From Mycobacterium sp. GA-2829 (lineage in GTDB: Bacteria; Actinomycetota; Actinomycetes; Mycobacteriales; Mycobacteriaceae): 42,796 nt of DNA. The position numbers were made by a program, and so were the translations under genes. The notes beneath the pieces are model-generated. The model did no database searches. It was not told the origin of the DNA and saw nothing but the letters and a program-made list of their open reading frames with translations. How positions within the stretch are numbered: the first letter of the stretch is position 1; each line of letters begins with the position of its first letter. Location of the stretch: positions 1 to 42,796 of the forward strand of contig NZ_LQIT01000044.1 in assembly GCF_001499965.1 (NCBI RefSeq), in the 5' to 3' direction. This document shows positions 1 to 9,900 of the stretch, one piece after another.

Positions 1-80
1 GGGTGGATACTTTTACTTGGCCAAAAACGGATACCTCGACCTGGCCACCAGTGGGTACTTTTTCATGGCCACGGACACTT
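1..80. repeat. Three imperfect tandem repeats, probable IS21-type element end
   Basis: Three consecutive units of about 25 bases share the pattern GGxTAC-T-rich-CxTGGCC: GGATACTTTTACTTGGCC at 4-21, GGATACCTCGACCTGGCC at 29-46 and GGGTACTTTTTCATGGCC at 52-69. A fourth partial unit (ACGGACACTT) follows. Multiple short repeats of this kind sit at the ends of IS21-family elements, where the transposase binds. No istA or istB gene is inside the window, so the element would lie to the left. Seen: the repeats. Inferred: the IS identity. Confidence 0.6.
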
Positions 81-84
81 CGCA

Positions 85-402
85 ATGGTGAATAACGCCG
101 AGCGATTCGTCAGCCCGATCAACCAGTCAGGCTCTGAAGTCCACTACAACCGGCACAAGCAACCAGCCGACACAGTGAAGGTCATCGAAAAGCTCCGAGA
201 GATCAACCGACGGCCCGGCCCGCAGACAGCTCAGTCTGGCTTCGACGCGTTCGGCATCATGGTCGTCGAATTGCAGAATGACGGCTCACCAATGCACATC
301 GTTGCCGGACCGCCTGCACCCCAACCGGACAACGACTTCCACTACGACAAGATGATCATGCGAACCGCGCACTTGTACGATTCCAGCTTTGCGGCCGTGT
401 AG
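85..402 (+). CDS. Small hypothetical protein, possibly truncated by the adjacent IS end
   Basis: This 105-codon open frame starts five bases after the IS-type repeats and runs toward drmC, ending 59 bases short of it. The third codon position is mostly G or C, which fits real coding sequence, but no domain is recognised. The frame may be the 3' part of a gene whose 5' end was displaced by the insertion sequence, because the start codon lies right at the element's edge and no ribosome binding site is evident. The C-terminal half contains MVVELQNDGSPMHIV, a plausible beta strand region. It could also be a chance frame. Confidence 0.35.
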   Translation: MVNNAERFVSPINQSGSEVHYNRHKQPADTVKVIEKLREINRRPGPQTAQSGFDAFGIMVVELQNDGSPMHIVAGPPAPQPDNDFHYDKMIMRTAHLYDSSFAAV

Positions 403-461
403 CCGCCCGGGCGCGTTCTCCCAGCGGCGTCGTTGAAGCCGGATCACTCCGTCAACACTTC

Positions 462-1175
462 TTACCGGGCTAGATCGATAAGGACCCCGTGCTTGTGTAG
501 GTTCTGCAAATGCTCGCGCACACTGGCGGCCACCAGCGAATCCCTGCTGAGGATTCCACACTCCAAACTGCGTTTGGCCCCCGCGGTCGAGAAGTTGGCA
601 CTGGTCACCAAGACGGCAGTGTCGTCGACAGCAATCAGCTTCGAATGTTGGATCGCCCACTCGCCGTCCTCCGGTTCAGCCAGCCTCCAAATGCGTGCAC
701 CAGCAAGCACATTGCAAATCATTTCAGCCTGCTCAGCGCGTTCTTTGACGTCGACTACGACAGTCACCATGACTCCGCGGTCGATTGCATGACGGAGGGC
801 CAGCAGGTGGGGGGATTTCTTGCCCGCGGAGTAAGTCGCCGCGTAGATGAACGCCGTCGCACTGTTGATCATGTCGAGCGCCGCAAGAGTCGTGTGTCCG
901 CCAGAGCCAGGGACCGAGGGTGAGGTCCATACCGCTACTGGACGCTCCACCTGCGGCACCGCCGCGATTCCGTCAAGCACTGCCGCCACGCGGAGTAAGT
1001 CACTGTCCCCGCAGAGCAACTGCCGCAACAGCCGCTGCACTTCCCACCGGTGGGCGGGATACGCCCGCTTGGCCGCGAGGTGAGGCAGCTTGAGTTGACG
1101 AAGAGCCGCGGCGATCGACCTGGCTTCGTCAGCACTCAGCAACTCACCTAGTCGAGCGACCTCCGGGGAACTCAT
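462..1175 (-). CDS. drmC: DISARM protein DrmC, phospholipase D-like nuclease fold
   Basis: A 237-residue protein with one HKD-type motif: HSKLIAVD at residues 177-184 (His177, Lys179, Asp184), followed by SANFS with Asn194. This is the phospholipase D superfamily active site. Family members with a single motif normally dimerise to form one active centre. Residues 1-80 are an alpha-helical N-terminal part. DrmC is the PLD member of the DISARM anti-phage system and has been reported as less essential than DrmA and DrmB in the studied systems. The gene is last in the leftward operon, and its ATG overlaps the drmB stop codon by one base (TGATG), so it is translationally coupled. No separate promoter is visible. 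The position right after drmB makes the assignment firm. Confidence 0.9.
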   Translation of the reverse strand: MSSPEVARLGELLSADEARSIAAALRQLKLPHLAAKRAYPAHRWEVQRLLRQLLCGDSDLLRVAAVLDGIAAVPQVERPVAVWTSPSVPGSGGHTTLAALDMINSATAFIYAATYSAGKKSPHLLALRHAIDRGVMVTVVVDVKERAEQAEMICNVLAGARIWRLAEPEDGEWAIQHSKLIAVDDTAVLVTSANFSTAGAKRSLECGILSRDSLVAASVREHLQNLHKHGVLIDLAR

Positions 1176-3244
1176 CAGAGAAGCGGAAGCCCTTCAAGCA
1201 GAGCCGGTGTTCGGACATCCGGATCGGTCATCAGGCCGAGCAGGAGGCGCCGGTCAAGGAAGCGGTTCGTCCGCTCGCAACTCGTCTCGCTGAGGAAGAG
1301 GCAGAAATGGCATGCGGCGCCGTGGAGGAACTCCTCCTTGCCCTTGGGCGAGCGATGAGAACAGATCGGATCGGACGAGCATCTTTGTCCGCGACGGATC
1401 GCATCCGAGAACAGACGTTCCAGCTTGGCCGGCTTGGCGAGTTCGACCAGGCCTCCCAAAGTACCTTCACCATCGGAGGCAGTCGTACTGATCAACAACC
1501 CGGCCGCAGCCGGGTGCTCCTCGTCCGCCGGCCAGGCATAGATTCGCTCGGTCAGGCTGGCGCTGCCATACCCGCTCGACATCGCCGCCTGGCGGATGAG
1601 TAGATGCGACAACGTATGGATTGCCCAGTAGCGCGGAGCCGGGAACCGTGAATCCGGATCGATGTCGCCGGCCGTCTTACTCGTGCGGCGTAGGAAGTTC
1701 AAACGATGCGCTTGGCGGAAGGCGTCCCACACAGGCAGAGCAAGCACCTGCTGCTCCCATGAAGCGATGACTGACTCATCGAACTGTAGGAAGATCCCTT
1801 CTCCCCTGTCTTCCGTGGCAGGCACCCACGTCGGCTTGCCGTTGGCGCAGAGCGGTGCAACACGGGCAGCCGCATCGTCGATGCGATCGAGAGCGTCGAT
1901 CCTCGTGAAACCGATGAAGGCGTTCACCTTCTTCAACTTCTCTACCGCAACGACCGCCGAAACCACTGGCTGCAATATCTGGGGCACTTCGCGGCGTACT
2001 GCCCGGAAGTCACGCGAGCCGCTCATTTGTGTGTACTTCGGTTCGTCTGTCAGCAAAGCCCACTCAGGCGCAAGAATCGTACGAGGATCTGTCTGCTGTC
2101 CAGATGAATCCGCGGCCTTCGGAATTACACTCCCCCGCGCAATCTGCACTGCTTCCCAGAGACTTTCACCAGCGACATCGTCGAACTCGTCGGTCTTCAA
2201 TGCCATTGCCGCCATCTTTCGAAACACCTTCATCTCGGCGACACCGTCTAGGTCGTCGAGATCGGCTTTCGGCAACATCCGCAATAGCACAGCGAGGTCC
2301 GTGACTGATTTGACCTCTTCGCGAGGCAAGGCGAGCAACCCGAGCGTGGACGCAAACCACTGGTTGGCCGCTCCAAGCATCAGCAGACGCCCTCGCTGGC
2401 CACACTTGTAGAACGCGTCAAGGTGTGGATGCCGACCTCGGCACATGGGGAGCTTATCGGCTGCTTTCGGTCCGACGGCCTCGAGCATGCCTCGGCTCTG
2501 TTGACAAGTAAGGCAATGGATCTGCACATCGGGACCGATGTTGCTCTTCCATTCCCGCATCCGGAGTTCAGGGAACTTGCTGCCTGAGCGACACGACCCG
2601 CCGCGGTGCACCCACGCGTCGTATGGGAACTCATCGAGGTGACCGTTCACGCATGCGATCATGTAGCGCGCCGGAAGCGCGACCGCCCTGAACGCCTTCT
2701 TCTTCCCCTCGAAGCCCTTGCAGTTCTCGTGTTGAAACTCGGCGCGGTCCGGTCGGTATCTCACGACATTGCGATAGACGAATCGATTGTGCGACACCGG
2801 CGCCAGCAGGCCGCACCCCGTGCACCTCAGCCATTGCGGAAAGATGCGGCAAGGAATCCCCAGATCGATCGCAGACCCGGCCGCCCATCCCTTCTCTTCT
2901 GGCGCCCACGGCGGCTTGCGGAGCTCCGCTACTTGGCTGCCAAGGTGTCCCCGGGTGAGCTCGAGCAGCCGAGGTTCGACGATTGTCTCCGCTCCGCCGG
3001 GTCTACGCGCGTACACCCGCTCCCACGCATCGAGCCCTGACGGCATCACTGCGAAATGCGGAAGGTCGACCGTAGCTCCGATGCCGTTGGTGTAGAGCAT
3101 CGCGGATGGCCGTATCGATCCAACACGCGCGAAGTTCTTCGAGGTCTTGGCTTCGATATCGGCGATGGGGTCGAGGGTCTCTGCACCCACCACGATGGGG
3201 TCGGCGTCCTGGAGTATGCCGGCGTCGGCGAGGGATTCGGTCAC
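1175..3244 (-). CDS. drmB: DISARM protein DrmB, DUF1998 zinc-binding protein
   Basis: A 689-residue protein. Zinc-type cysteines occur in the N-terminal half (CTGC at 141-144, Cys175, and CVNGH at 198-202) and more cysteines lie at the C-terminus (CHFCLF and SCERTNRFLDRR), where the DUF1998 domain of DrmB sits. The segment AIHTLSHLLIRQAA in the last quarter is another family hallmark. DrmB works with the helicase DrmA. In described DISARM systems the DrmA-DrmB complex binds DNA with free 5' ends and is autoinhibited until triggered by entering phage DNA. The start is GTG at 3244, inside the drmA stop (GTGA overlap). The alternative start options are fewer than ten codons away and would lose the overlap. 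Confidence 0.92.
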   Translation of the reverse strand: MTESLADAGILQDADPIVVGAETLDPIADIEAKTSKNFARVGSIRPSAMLYTNGIGATVDLPHFAVMPSGLDAWERVYARRPGGAETIVEPRLLELTRGHLGSQVAELRKPPWAPEEKGWAAGSAIDLGIPCRIFPQWLRCTGCGLLAPVSHNRFVYRNVVRYRPDRAEFQHENCKGFEGKKKAFRAVALPARYMIACVNGHLDEFPYDAWVHRGGSCRSGSKFPELRMREWKSNIGPDVQIHCLTCQQSRGMLEAVGPKAADKLPMCRGRHPHLDAFYKCGQRGRLLMLGAANQWFASTLGLLALPREEVKSVTDLAVLLRMLPKADLDDLDGVAEMKVFRKMAAMALKTDEFDDVAGESLWEAVQIARGSVIPKAADSSGQQTDPRTILAPEWALLTDEPKYTQMSGSRDFRAVRREVPQILQPVVSAVVAVEKLKKVNAFIGFTRIDALDRIDDAAARVAPLCANGKPTWVPATEDRGEGIFLQFDESVIASWEQQVLALPVWDAFRQAHRLNFLRRTSKTAGDIDPDSRFPAPRYWAIHTLSHLLIRQAAMSSGYGSASLTERIYAWPADEEHPAAAGLLISTTASDGEGTLGGLVELAKPAKLERLFSDAIRRGQRCSSDPICSHRSPKGKEEFLHGAACHFCLFLSETSCERTNRFLDRRLLLGLMTDPDVRTPALLEGLPLL

Positions 3245-6200
3245 TTCTTACTCTCGGCTGGAATGTTCCACTTGGGGTAATTGGGCTTCTCTTTGCACGC
3301 GAGATTGTCCACCGTAGGGCTGACCAACAGGTTCAGTTCCGGCTGTACCTCTCGCATCGAATTTGCGACAACGAACACTTGATCCGCCGGTTTCAGCAGC
3401 GATGATTCCGGGCTGATCAACAAAGGCCACGCTGTGGCGTTCTTTGGCACACGCTCATAAACCAATGCGCCTTGAGTTTCCTCAGCCTTGTCGTGCCAGC
3501 GGTCCTGGCGTTGAATCAGTTTCAGCCGCAATCGTTCCGCGGCGGCAGCGTCCTCGACGGCCGGCAGCGCTCGCGCTGTGATCTGTTCGATGAGCTCAGC
3601 CACCTTGCCCATGGATTTGAGAATCTCGCCGGCGCCGGCTTCGGGAGAGAGGCCCGCAGCCGTGCGTGCCTGGGTCACCCGAGCAACGCTGACGAGCACA
3701 CCCATGAGACCCCGCTCCATCGCCGTATCCGAATAAGGAGTGACGCTCAATGCCTCGACCTGCGCGTAGAAGGTCTCATGGTAGTGGCGGAACTGCTCGA
3801 AATGTGCCATGTCACGTGGCCTCGACCAGTTGGCCAGCGAAACCACGAGGCCGGGCTTCGACGGGTCGCGGCCGACGCGGGATGACGCCTGGATGTATTC
3901 GGCCGTGTTCTTCGGCTGGCCGACGACGAGCATGAGTCCAAGCCTGGGAACGTCGACTCCCACTTGCAGCATCGACGTTGCGAGAACGAAGTCGAATGGC
4001 TTGGTCCCCCAGTCGGGTTCCGGTTTACCTGCCTGGCGGGCAGCATCCCGGTCCTTGAAAAACTTCTGGCGTCCCTGCGTACTCCATCGCTGAGTGAACG
4101 GCAGCGACAGTTTGTCGAGGTTCACCGAGATGTCCTCTGAGGAAATCCGCGAGGTCAACTCGCCGATTTCGAGCCGCTCGAAATCGTTGGTACGACGCGG
4201 AAATGGCTCCGTGTTGCCGGTGACGCGGGTTGTGACGTCATCATCGAGGTAGCGGCGCATACCTGCGAGCTCTCGAGTGGCCGAGAAGTATGCGACGGTT
4301 GTCATGTACGGGTCAGCCGCCTCACCGGCCTCGTCGAGCAGCTTCTGTCCCGCGAGCAGTAGCACCTCGGCGATCCGAATCTCCGCCAGAGTCAATCTGA
4401 TTCCGTGTGCACACACGCCGAGGTACTTGCGCCCGGGCGCGTCGTCGGTGACTGGCACTTCTTTCGAGAAGTAGGTGTCCCGAACGTCGAGGACTTGGGG
4501 CGGGAACATGTCGACGCCCCGCCCGTAGAGCGCCTGTACTTGCTGCTCGGCGTTGCGGACGGTGGCGGTAGACGCCACGATCAATGGACGAACCATCGTG
4601 CCGTCACGCCGGTACGAGCACAACACGTCGATGGCGTTCTCGAAGACACCGACTGACGTTCCCAAAGCGCCTGTGATGAGGTGGAGCTCGTCTTGGATGA
4701 TCAAATCCGGTGGGCGCAGTCGGTCAACGCGTTGCACTGCGACCTTCGGATAGTCGCGACGACCACCTTTGACGGCATTGTGCGACGCGCCCTTGCCGCA
4801 CAGGCCGCGGCTGTCGGGATGCCGGTACCCGTGGCGGGGGCAGTATTCGTTCACGTACCCGAACAGGCTCGCGGCCTCTCCTTCGCGCGCCAGCCGCGCG
4901 AATTTGTCGACTGTAGCGAGTAGGAATGTGGGTGGATGCCGGTAAATTTCGTCATCAACGGTGAGGATCGGTAGTGGGCCATCAGCATCGCCCTCGCTGC
5001 TGAACGGGCATTCGCCACGGCGCTCTCCGCAATAGACCTCGATGCGCTCGGCAGTCCGGTCGACGTGAAGGTCTCGCTTCGAATCGATCTTGGTGCCGCA
5101 CCAGGGGCACCGCTGCAGCTGCAAGACCGTCAAACCGAATGGCTTGCTATTCCCGGATTTCACCTCTTCGACTTGCGTTTTCGCATCATCGAAGCGCTTG
5201 GGGCTCACTGCGGCCCCGACCCAGAGTCCGATGGTGAAGGGCTTCTCACCCCAGGTTATCGGGTCCTCCTGTCGAATGAGCTCTGCCGCGCAAACGAGCG
5301 CGGTCGCGCGCTGAAACTGCTGAGATGTGAGCAACCGCAGGGTGTACCGCATGAGGACAGCGACGCCGTCGCCACCATCGAGAACACCATCGTCGGTGTC
5401 GATCTTGCCCTGCAAGCGACGGATCGCAAATGTGTAGGCGGCGAGGCCAAGGTATGCCTCCGTCTTACCGCCGCCAGTCGGGAAGAACAGCAGCTCCACG
5501 TTGGCGGCGTCACCACTGCGGAATGGATGTGCCGGATTCGTCAGGGCTGGTATCTGCAGAAGGATGAATGCGAGCTGGAATGGTCGCCAAGAAGCTGCCG
5601 AATCACCTTTGGCCTCAATCACGCTCAGCGCATCGTCGATAGTCTGGGAATCATCGGCGGCACGTCGCATGGCGACCTGGCTGCGAATGCGCTGATCGCG
5701 CATCGCTCGATTCATGAATCGGAAGGCTTGCATCGCTTGGGGCTGGGAACTCAGATAGTCCACGCCTTCGCGCAAACGAGCAGCCGCGAGCTCTGCTTCC
5801 GCGATAGCGTTCGCCGCTGTGTCCTGGAGATGCTCAGGAAGCTGTTCGGCGATCGCGCGCTGCTGATCCAGCCAGGCGTTATACCCGTCGATCAGCGGCG
5901 CGAACGCATCGACTACCTGTTCCGACGGGAGCTCTGCCAACTCACGCATTGAGGTGATTGCCGTACCTGCTGATCCAGGTCTGGTTTGCGGGACGTCGGC
6001 CGTCGGAAGCCATGTAGTCTCGACGCTGACAGCACGGCGAACACCGTTGCCGTCGGCATCCGTCGGCTCATCCCAAGTGACAGATGTAGTTCGGCCAACC
6101 GCGAATTCAAGGCGGTGCCGATACTGAAGATCGAGGCGCTGTCGCTCTTCTTCGGTTTCGTCGTAACCCGACTGCAACACATCACGAGTAGGCAGGAAGA

Positions 6201-6903
6201 CGGGTTCACCGCTGTTCGCCTCAACTCTGAGCTTCGTCTGGAAGAGCCAGTCGGCGGGCGGTGCGTTCATATCTGTGACTTTGTCGTTCGACAGTGCCAC
6301 TTCGACGATTATCCGGTCGGCAAAAGGAAATAGTTCGACTCGCAACGAAACGAAGTCGTCAAGTTCAATTGGCGGCAGCGAAGTGTGGCTGATATAACCA
6401 CGGACGTCAATCTCAGAGGTCTTCTCAACGGGGGTCCGACGTGACCATTGAACCTTTCGACCGTCTTTGTCTTCTCGCCGAAAGGTTTCATACCGCCCCC
6501 ATGATGCCCTGACGGCGAGTAGACCGCAGTCAACGGGCACCTGAAATCGCAAACCCATCGAAGACGGATGCGTCAGAGCCCCTTTGGGGCCTTCGTCACG
6601 TTCCTCCTCCTCTCGGGCATCGCCCGGTTCCTCGTCCGTGGTTACCAGCACACCGCGCTGATCCGCATGCTCTACATCGGCATCGGTGATCGCGATGCCA
6701 CTTTCCTTCGGGTCTGAGGACTCTGCTTCCGCCGATGGCTTGATCGAGGGGTCAATTGTCACTGGGGCAAGAGCTCCGACGGCATAAGCGTCGCGCGGAG
6801 TTCGGAGTATCTCCTCTTCCGGTGCGTTTCGCGGCCCGAGAAGCTCCCTCTCTATCAGCGACAGCAGTTCAAAACGAACAACGGTAGAGGGGGTTACGGT
6901 CAT
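3241..6903 (-). CDS. drmA: DISARM helicase DrmA
   Basis: A 1220-residue superfamily 2 helicase. Walker A is PTGGGKTEAYLG near residue 472. A zinc-ribbon-like insert (CPWCG ... CGERRGECPF) lies near 600. The Walker B variant IIQDELHLITG is near 737 and the ASTAT motif III follows about 40 residues later. The C-terminal helicase lobe carries TSMLQVGVDVPRLG and QASSRVGRDPSKPG near 1000. The acidic, low-complexity stretch in residues 60-110 is probably disordered. The QDELH box and the SSRVGRD motif match the DrmA family rather than generic DEAD helicases. The start ATG at 6903 overlaps the drmMI stop (ATGA), and the stop overlaps the drmB start. The predicted role is to translocate on incoming phage DNA together with DrmB. 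Confidence 0.94.
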   Translation of the reverse strand: MTVTPSTVVRFELLSLIERELLGPRNAPEEEILRTPRDAYAVGALAPVTIDPSIKPSAEAESSDPKESGIAITDADVEHADQRGVLVTTDEEPGDAREEEERDEGPKGALTHPSSMGLRFQVPVDCGLLAVRASWGRYETFRREDKDGRKVQWSRRTPVEKTSEIDVRGYISHTSLPPIELDDFVSLRVELFPFADRIIVEVALSNDKVTDMNAPPADWLFQTKLRVEANSGEPVFLPTRDVLQSGYDETEEERQRLDLQYRHRLEFAVGRTTSVTWDEPTDADGNGVRRAVSVETTWLPTADVPQTRPGSAGTAITSMRELAELPSEQVVDAFAPLIDGYNAWLDQQRAIAEQLPEHLQDTAANAIAEAELAAARLREGVDYLSSQPQAMQAFRFMNRAMRDQRIRSQVAMRRAADDSQTIDDALSVIEAKGDSAASWRPFQLAFILLQIPALTNPAHPFRSGDAANVELLFFPTGGGKTEAYLGLAAYTFAIRRLQGKIDTDDGVLDGGDGVAVLMRYTLRLLTSQQFQRATALVCAAELIRQEDPITWGEKPFTIGLWVGAAVSPKRFDDAKTQVEEVKSGNSKPFGLTVLQLQRCPWCGTKIDSKRDLHVDRTAERIEVYCGERRGECPFSSEGDADGPLPILTVDDEIYRHPPTFLLATVDKFARLAREGEAASLFGYVNEYCPRHGYRHPDSRGLCGKGASHNAVKGGRRDYPKVAVQRVDRLRPPDLIIQDELHLITGALGTSVGVFENAIDVLCSYRRDGTMVRPLIVASTATVRNAEQQVQALYGRGVDMFPPQVLDVRDTYFSKEVPVTDDAPGRKYLGVCAHGIRLTLAEIRIAEVLLLAGQKLLDEAGEAADPYMTTVAYFSATRELAGMRRYLDDDVTTRVTGNTEPFPRRTNDFERLEIGELTSRISSEDISVNLDKLSLPFTQRWSTQGRQKFFKDRDAARQAGKPEPDWGTKPFDFVLATSMLQVGVDVPRLGLMLVVGQPKNTAEYIQASSRVGRDPSKPGLVVSLANWSRPRDMAHFEQFRHYHETFYAQVEALSVTPYSDTAMERGLMGVLVSVARVTQARTAAGLSPEAGAGEILKSMGKVAELIEQITARALPAVEDAAAAERLRLKLIQRQDRWHDKAEETQGALVYERVPKNATAWPLLISPESSLLKPADQVFVVANSMREVQPELNLLVSPTVDNLACKEKPNYPKWNIPAESKK

Positions 6904-9900
6904 GAGAACAATTCTTCCTGTCTCCCGGACACGTGCCCGCTCAGGACGCCTGCGCGGCGATGGTTTTCTTCTAGCAGCCGGTCGAGTATTTCCACACGTG
7001 CGGACGGCGAGATTGTGAACCGTTCCATCTGTCGATAAGTATGAAAACCATGGCCAAGCTGAACATCATCCCATCCGTACGCTGCGATGGCGGCTGCATC
7101 GACCTCAATGTGATTTTCGCGGATCTCCGCAACGTCAGGATCGTTGACTACGTCTGGGTTATTGACAAGGCTGTATAGAGCGGTCAGCCCAAGCTTCCTC
7201 CGACACATGATTTCGCGGCGCCTCGTGTCGAGCACTTCACCCACAGCGTGAAGGCGGTCAGTGTTTTGCGGCAGCGGAAAGGTCTCTAGAACATCGGACG
7301 GTGTATAGCGTGGATCGCTACGCATAGCAGAGCCATACTTGATTGCCCAGGCTTGATGAAGCCCGGATGAGAGAACTGCTTGGACTCCATAGCAGTCCGT
7401 TGCGAACACAACGAGCATCATGCTGAAGACTTGCCCTGTGGGAACCCTCACTGGCATGAGTGTTTTGCTCACCTGCGCGATAGCTAGCACGTGCTCAAGG
7501 TGCCTGACCGCCGTTCGTAGCCCGGTCGCCCGCTCTGCGAATTGCCACCATCGGTCACGGCGGGCGGCTCTAGCGTTTTTTGCTCGTTCCGGTTTGACTT
7601 CCCGCTCTAAGCGAGCGAAAGGGGCTCGGTACCTCTGCGCTTCGCCTTCACTGCGGTCGTTGAAGTCGATAATCCACCTGGACCCAGAGAGATCCGGCCG
7701 ACCGTTGAGGTCTTCTCCAGTGAGGTAGGGGAAGAGTACCTCGGCATTCGCCGAATCCATGTTGATCCACTCATGCGCCTCGGTGGGCGAAAGTAGAAAG
7801 CCTCTACCCAACGGTATGCAGCCTTGATACGCAATGCCGGCATTCTCCTCCAAGCGGAGCGGCTTTCCATCTTCGCGACCCACCGGTTCTAGGAGCGTCG
7901 AGATTCGATTCACAGCAACTTCGTCGCTAACCCGAGAAACATCAGCGGGTACGTCGGCCTTCGTACCCCAGACTGCCGCGAACTCTAGGTTCACGGTTGA
8001 TGCTGGCCACGTCCGACTCTGAATCGCTCTTACGATCGTGAAGCCCGAAGCCACCATTCGATCAAGCCCGACTTCGCGTGTATCACCCTGCGCCAACGTA
8101 TTTGTGGCGATAAGACCGAGCGTACCCAAATCGCGCAGGATTGCATAGGCTCGTAAGAAGAAGTACGCGACTAGATCGGCACTTCCTCGAGTGCCTTCAG
8201 CGATAACGTTGACGAACCAATCGCGCACGTTGGTACCGGACGCACCTGTTAGTTTCTGGCCGCCAAGAAAAGGCGGATTGCCAATGATGGTGTCGAAGCC
8301 GCCACGTTCCATGACGTCGGGTACTTCGATAGCCCAGTGCAGGGGCTGCCAGTGGTCGTAGTCGGTTTCGACTGTCGGGGTTAGCCCTTTCGCGATGATG
8401 GCGTCGAGTTTCGCCCGGTCACCGGTTGGTCGATCACTTGGGAACGCCTCGGCCAGTGCCCATTCCAGCGATTTGTAGGCGTCTTCGAGCTGGGCGCCTG
8501 GTTTCCCTCCAAGGACGAGGCCGGCTGCGATGATCCCGTCGGCCATCAGCCGCAGTTGTGCGGTGACTTCCTCGGCTCGCCGGAGGAGCCTTAGCTTGCC
8601 TGCTATTGACCGTTGGGGATCGTCCTCGTCGACCGGGGAGGCCAATTCACGCCGCAACCGAGTAGCTTCCGCAAGAACGGCATCGACATCGACAAAGGGC
8701 TGTAGGAACTTGCGTTTCCTATTCGGATCGATGTGAAGGTGGCGCAGTTGATCGAGTGTCGTCACTCCGAGCAGTGAATTGCCGCAAAGGATCTTGTCGT
8801 CGACAAAAGAGAATGGCTTCGTCTTGTCCAGCGACACCAACCACAGCGAGAGCTTGCACATTTCGACGGCCATTGAATTGATGTCCGCACCGTAAAGGCA
8901 CCGTGCCACCACCTCGCGGATTGCGCGCTCCTCGGCGAGTATAGGATTGGCGACTTCGGCGTCGCTGAGCATCCCTTCCTCGGTCCATGCTTCGGTGACG
9001 CGCTTGGCCAGGAATCTCGCCGCTGCGACCAGGAACGCTCCCGAGCCCGCGGCGATATCAGCGACCTTCAGGTCAAGAATTGCCGTGCTGGACTTCAGTT
9101 TCCACTCGTCGACATCGTTGGTCTGCAATGGGCCCGGCTCATACACCACTGGTTCGAGGGCATACTTGACAACTTCCTCGGCCAGCGACCGCGGTGTGTA
9201 GTGCGCTCCGGCGTTGCGACGCGAAGGAGTCTCGATCACCACCAATCCACCCGGCGGGACAACCAGCGGGATACCTCGCAGGTCGCGACGGATGAGATTT
9301 CCCCACCGAATCAGATCAACCAGCAGCTCTGGCTCATGCCCTGCGACCGGTGTGAGGAGACGCCGCAATTCCGCCTCATCGACCGGATCGTCCGTCAGCT
9401 TCTTAAGCTTGGCGGCCGTCTTGATGCTCGCGGCGGGTTGGTCTTTCTTCACCCACTCGATCAACTTGTCGACGAAAGTCTTGGTACTGCCTGCGCTTTC
9501 GCGCAGCTCGTTCAGCTGGCTGAGAGTGATCTCCGGCTCCTCGCCCTCCTTGCCGACCAGCCCAACCACGACATCGTCGGAAACGGTGGCGCAGGTGTAT
9601 CCCAGCAAGCCTTCGTAGATATAGCCGATCTGTTCAACATCGATGTCGCGGAACGAAATCCGACGCGACTCACCGCGAACCTTCGCCTCCTGCACAGACT
9701 GCAGCACATGCAGCATCACTCGATCCGACACCTGCACCCGCAGACCATGTTGATCAGTCGCGGTCAGCCACGGGAACCGAGCCGGATCCAACAGCGAGCC
9801 GCCGTAGGCGGGCATGCGCATCTCGTCGTAGTTCACACCGAAGTACAGCGCATCACTGACCGCCAACAGCCGATGCCACACATCGTGCGTTTCGTCGAGA

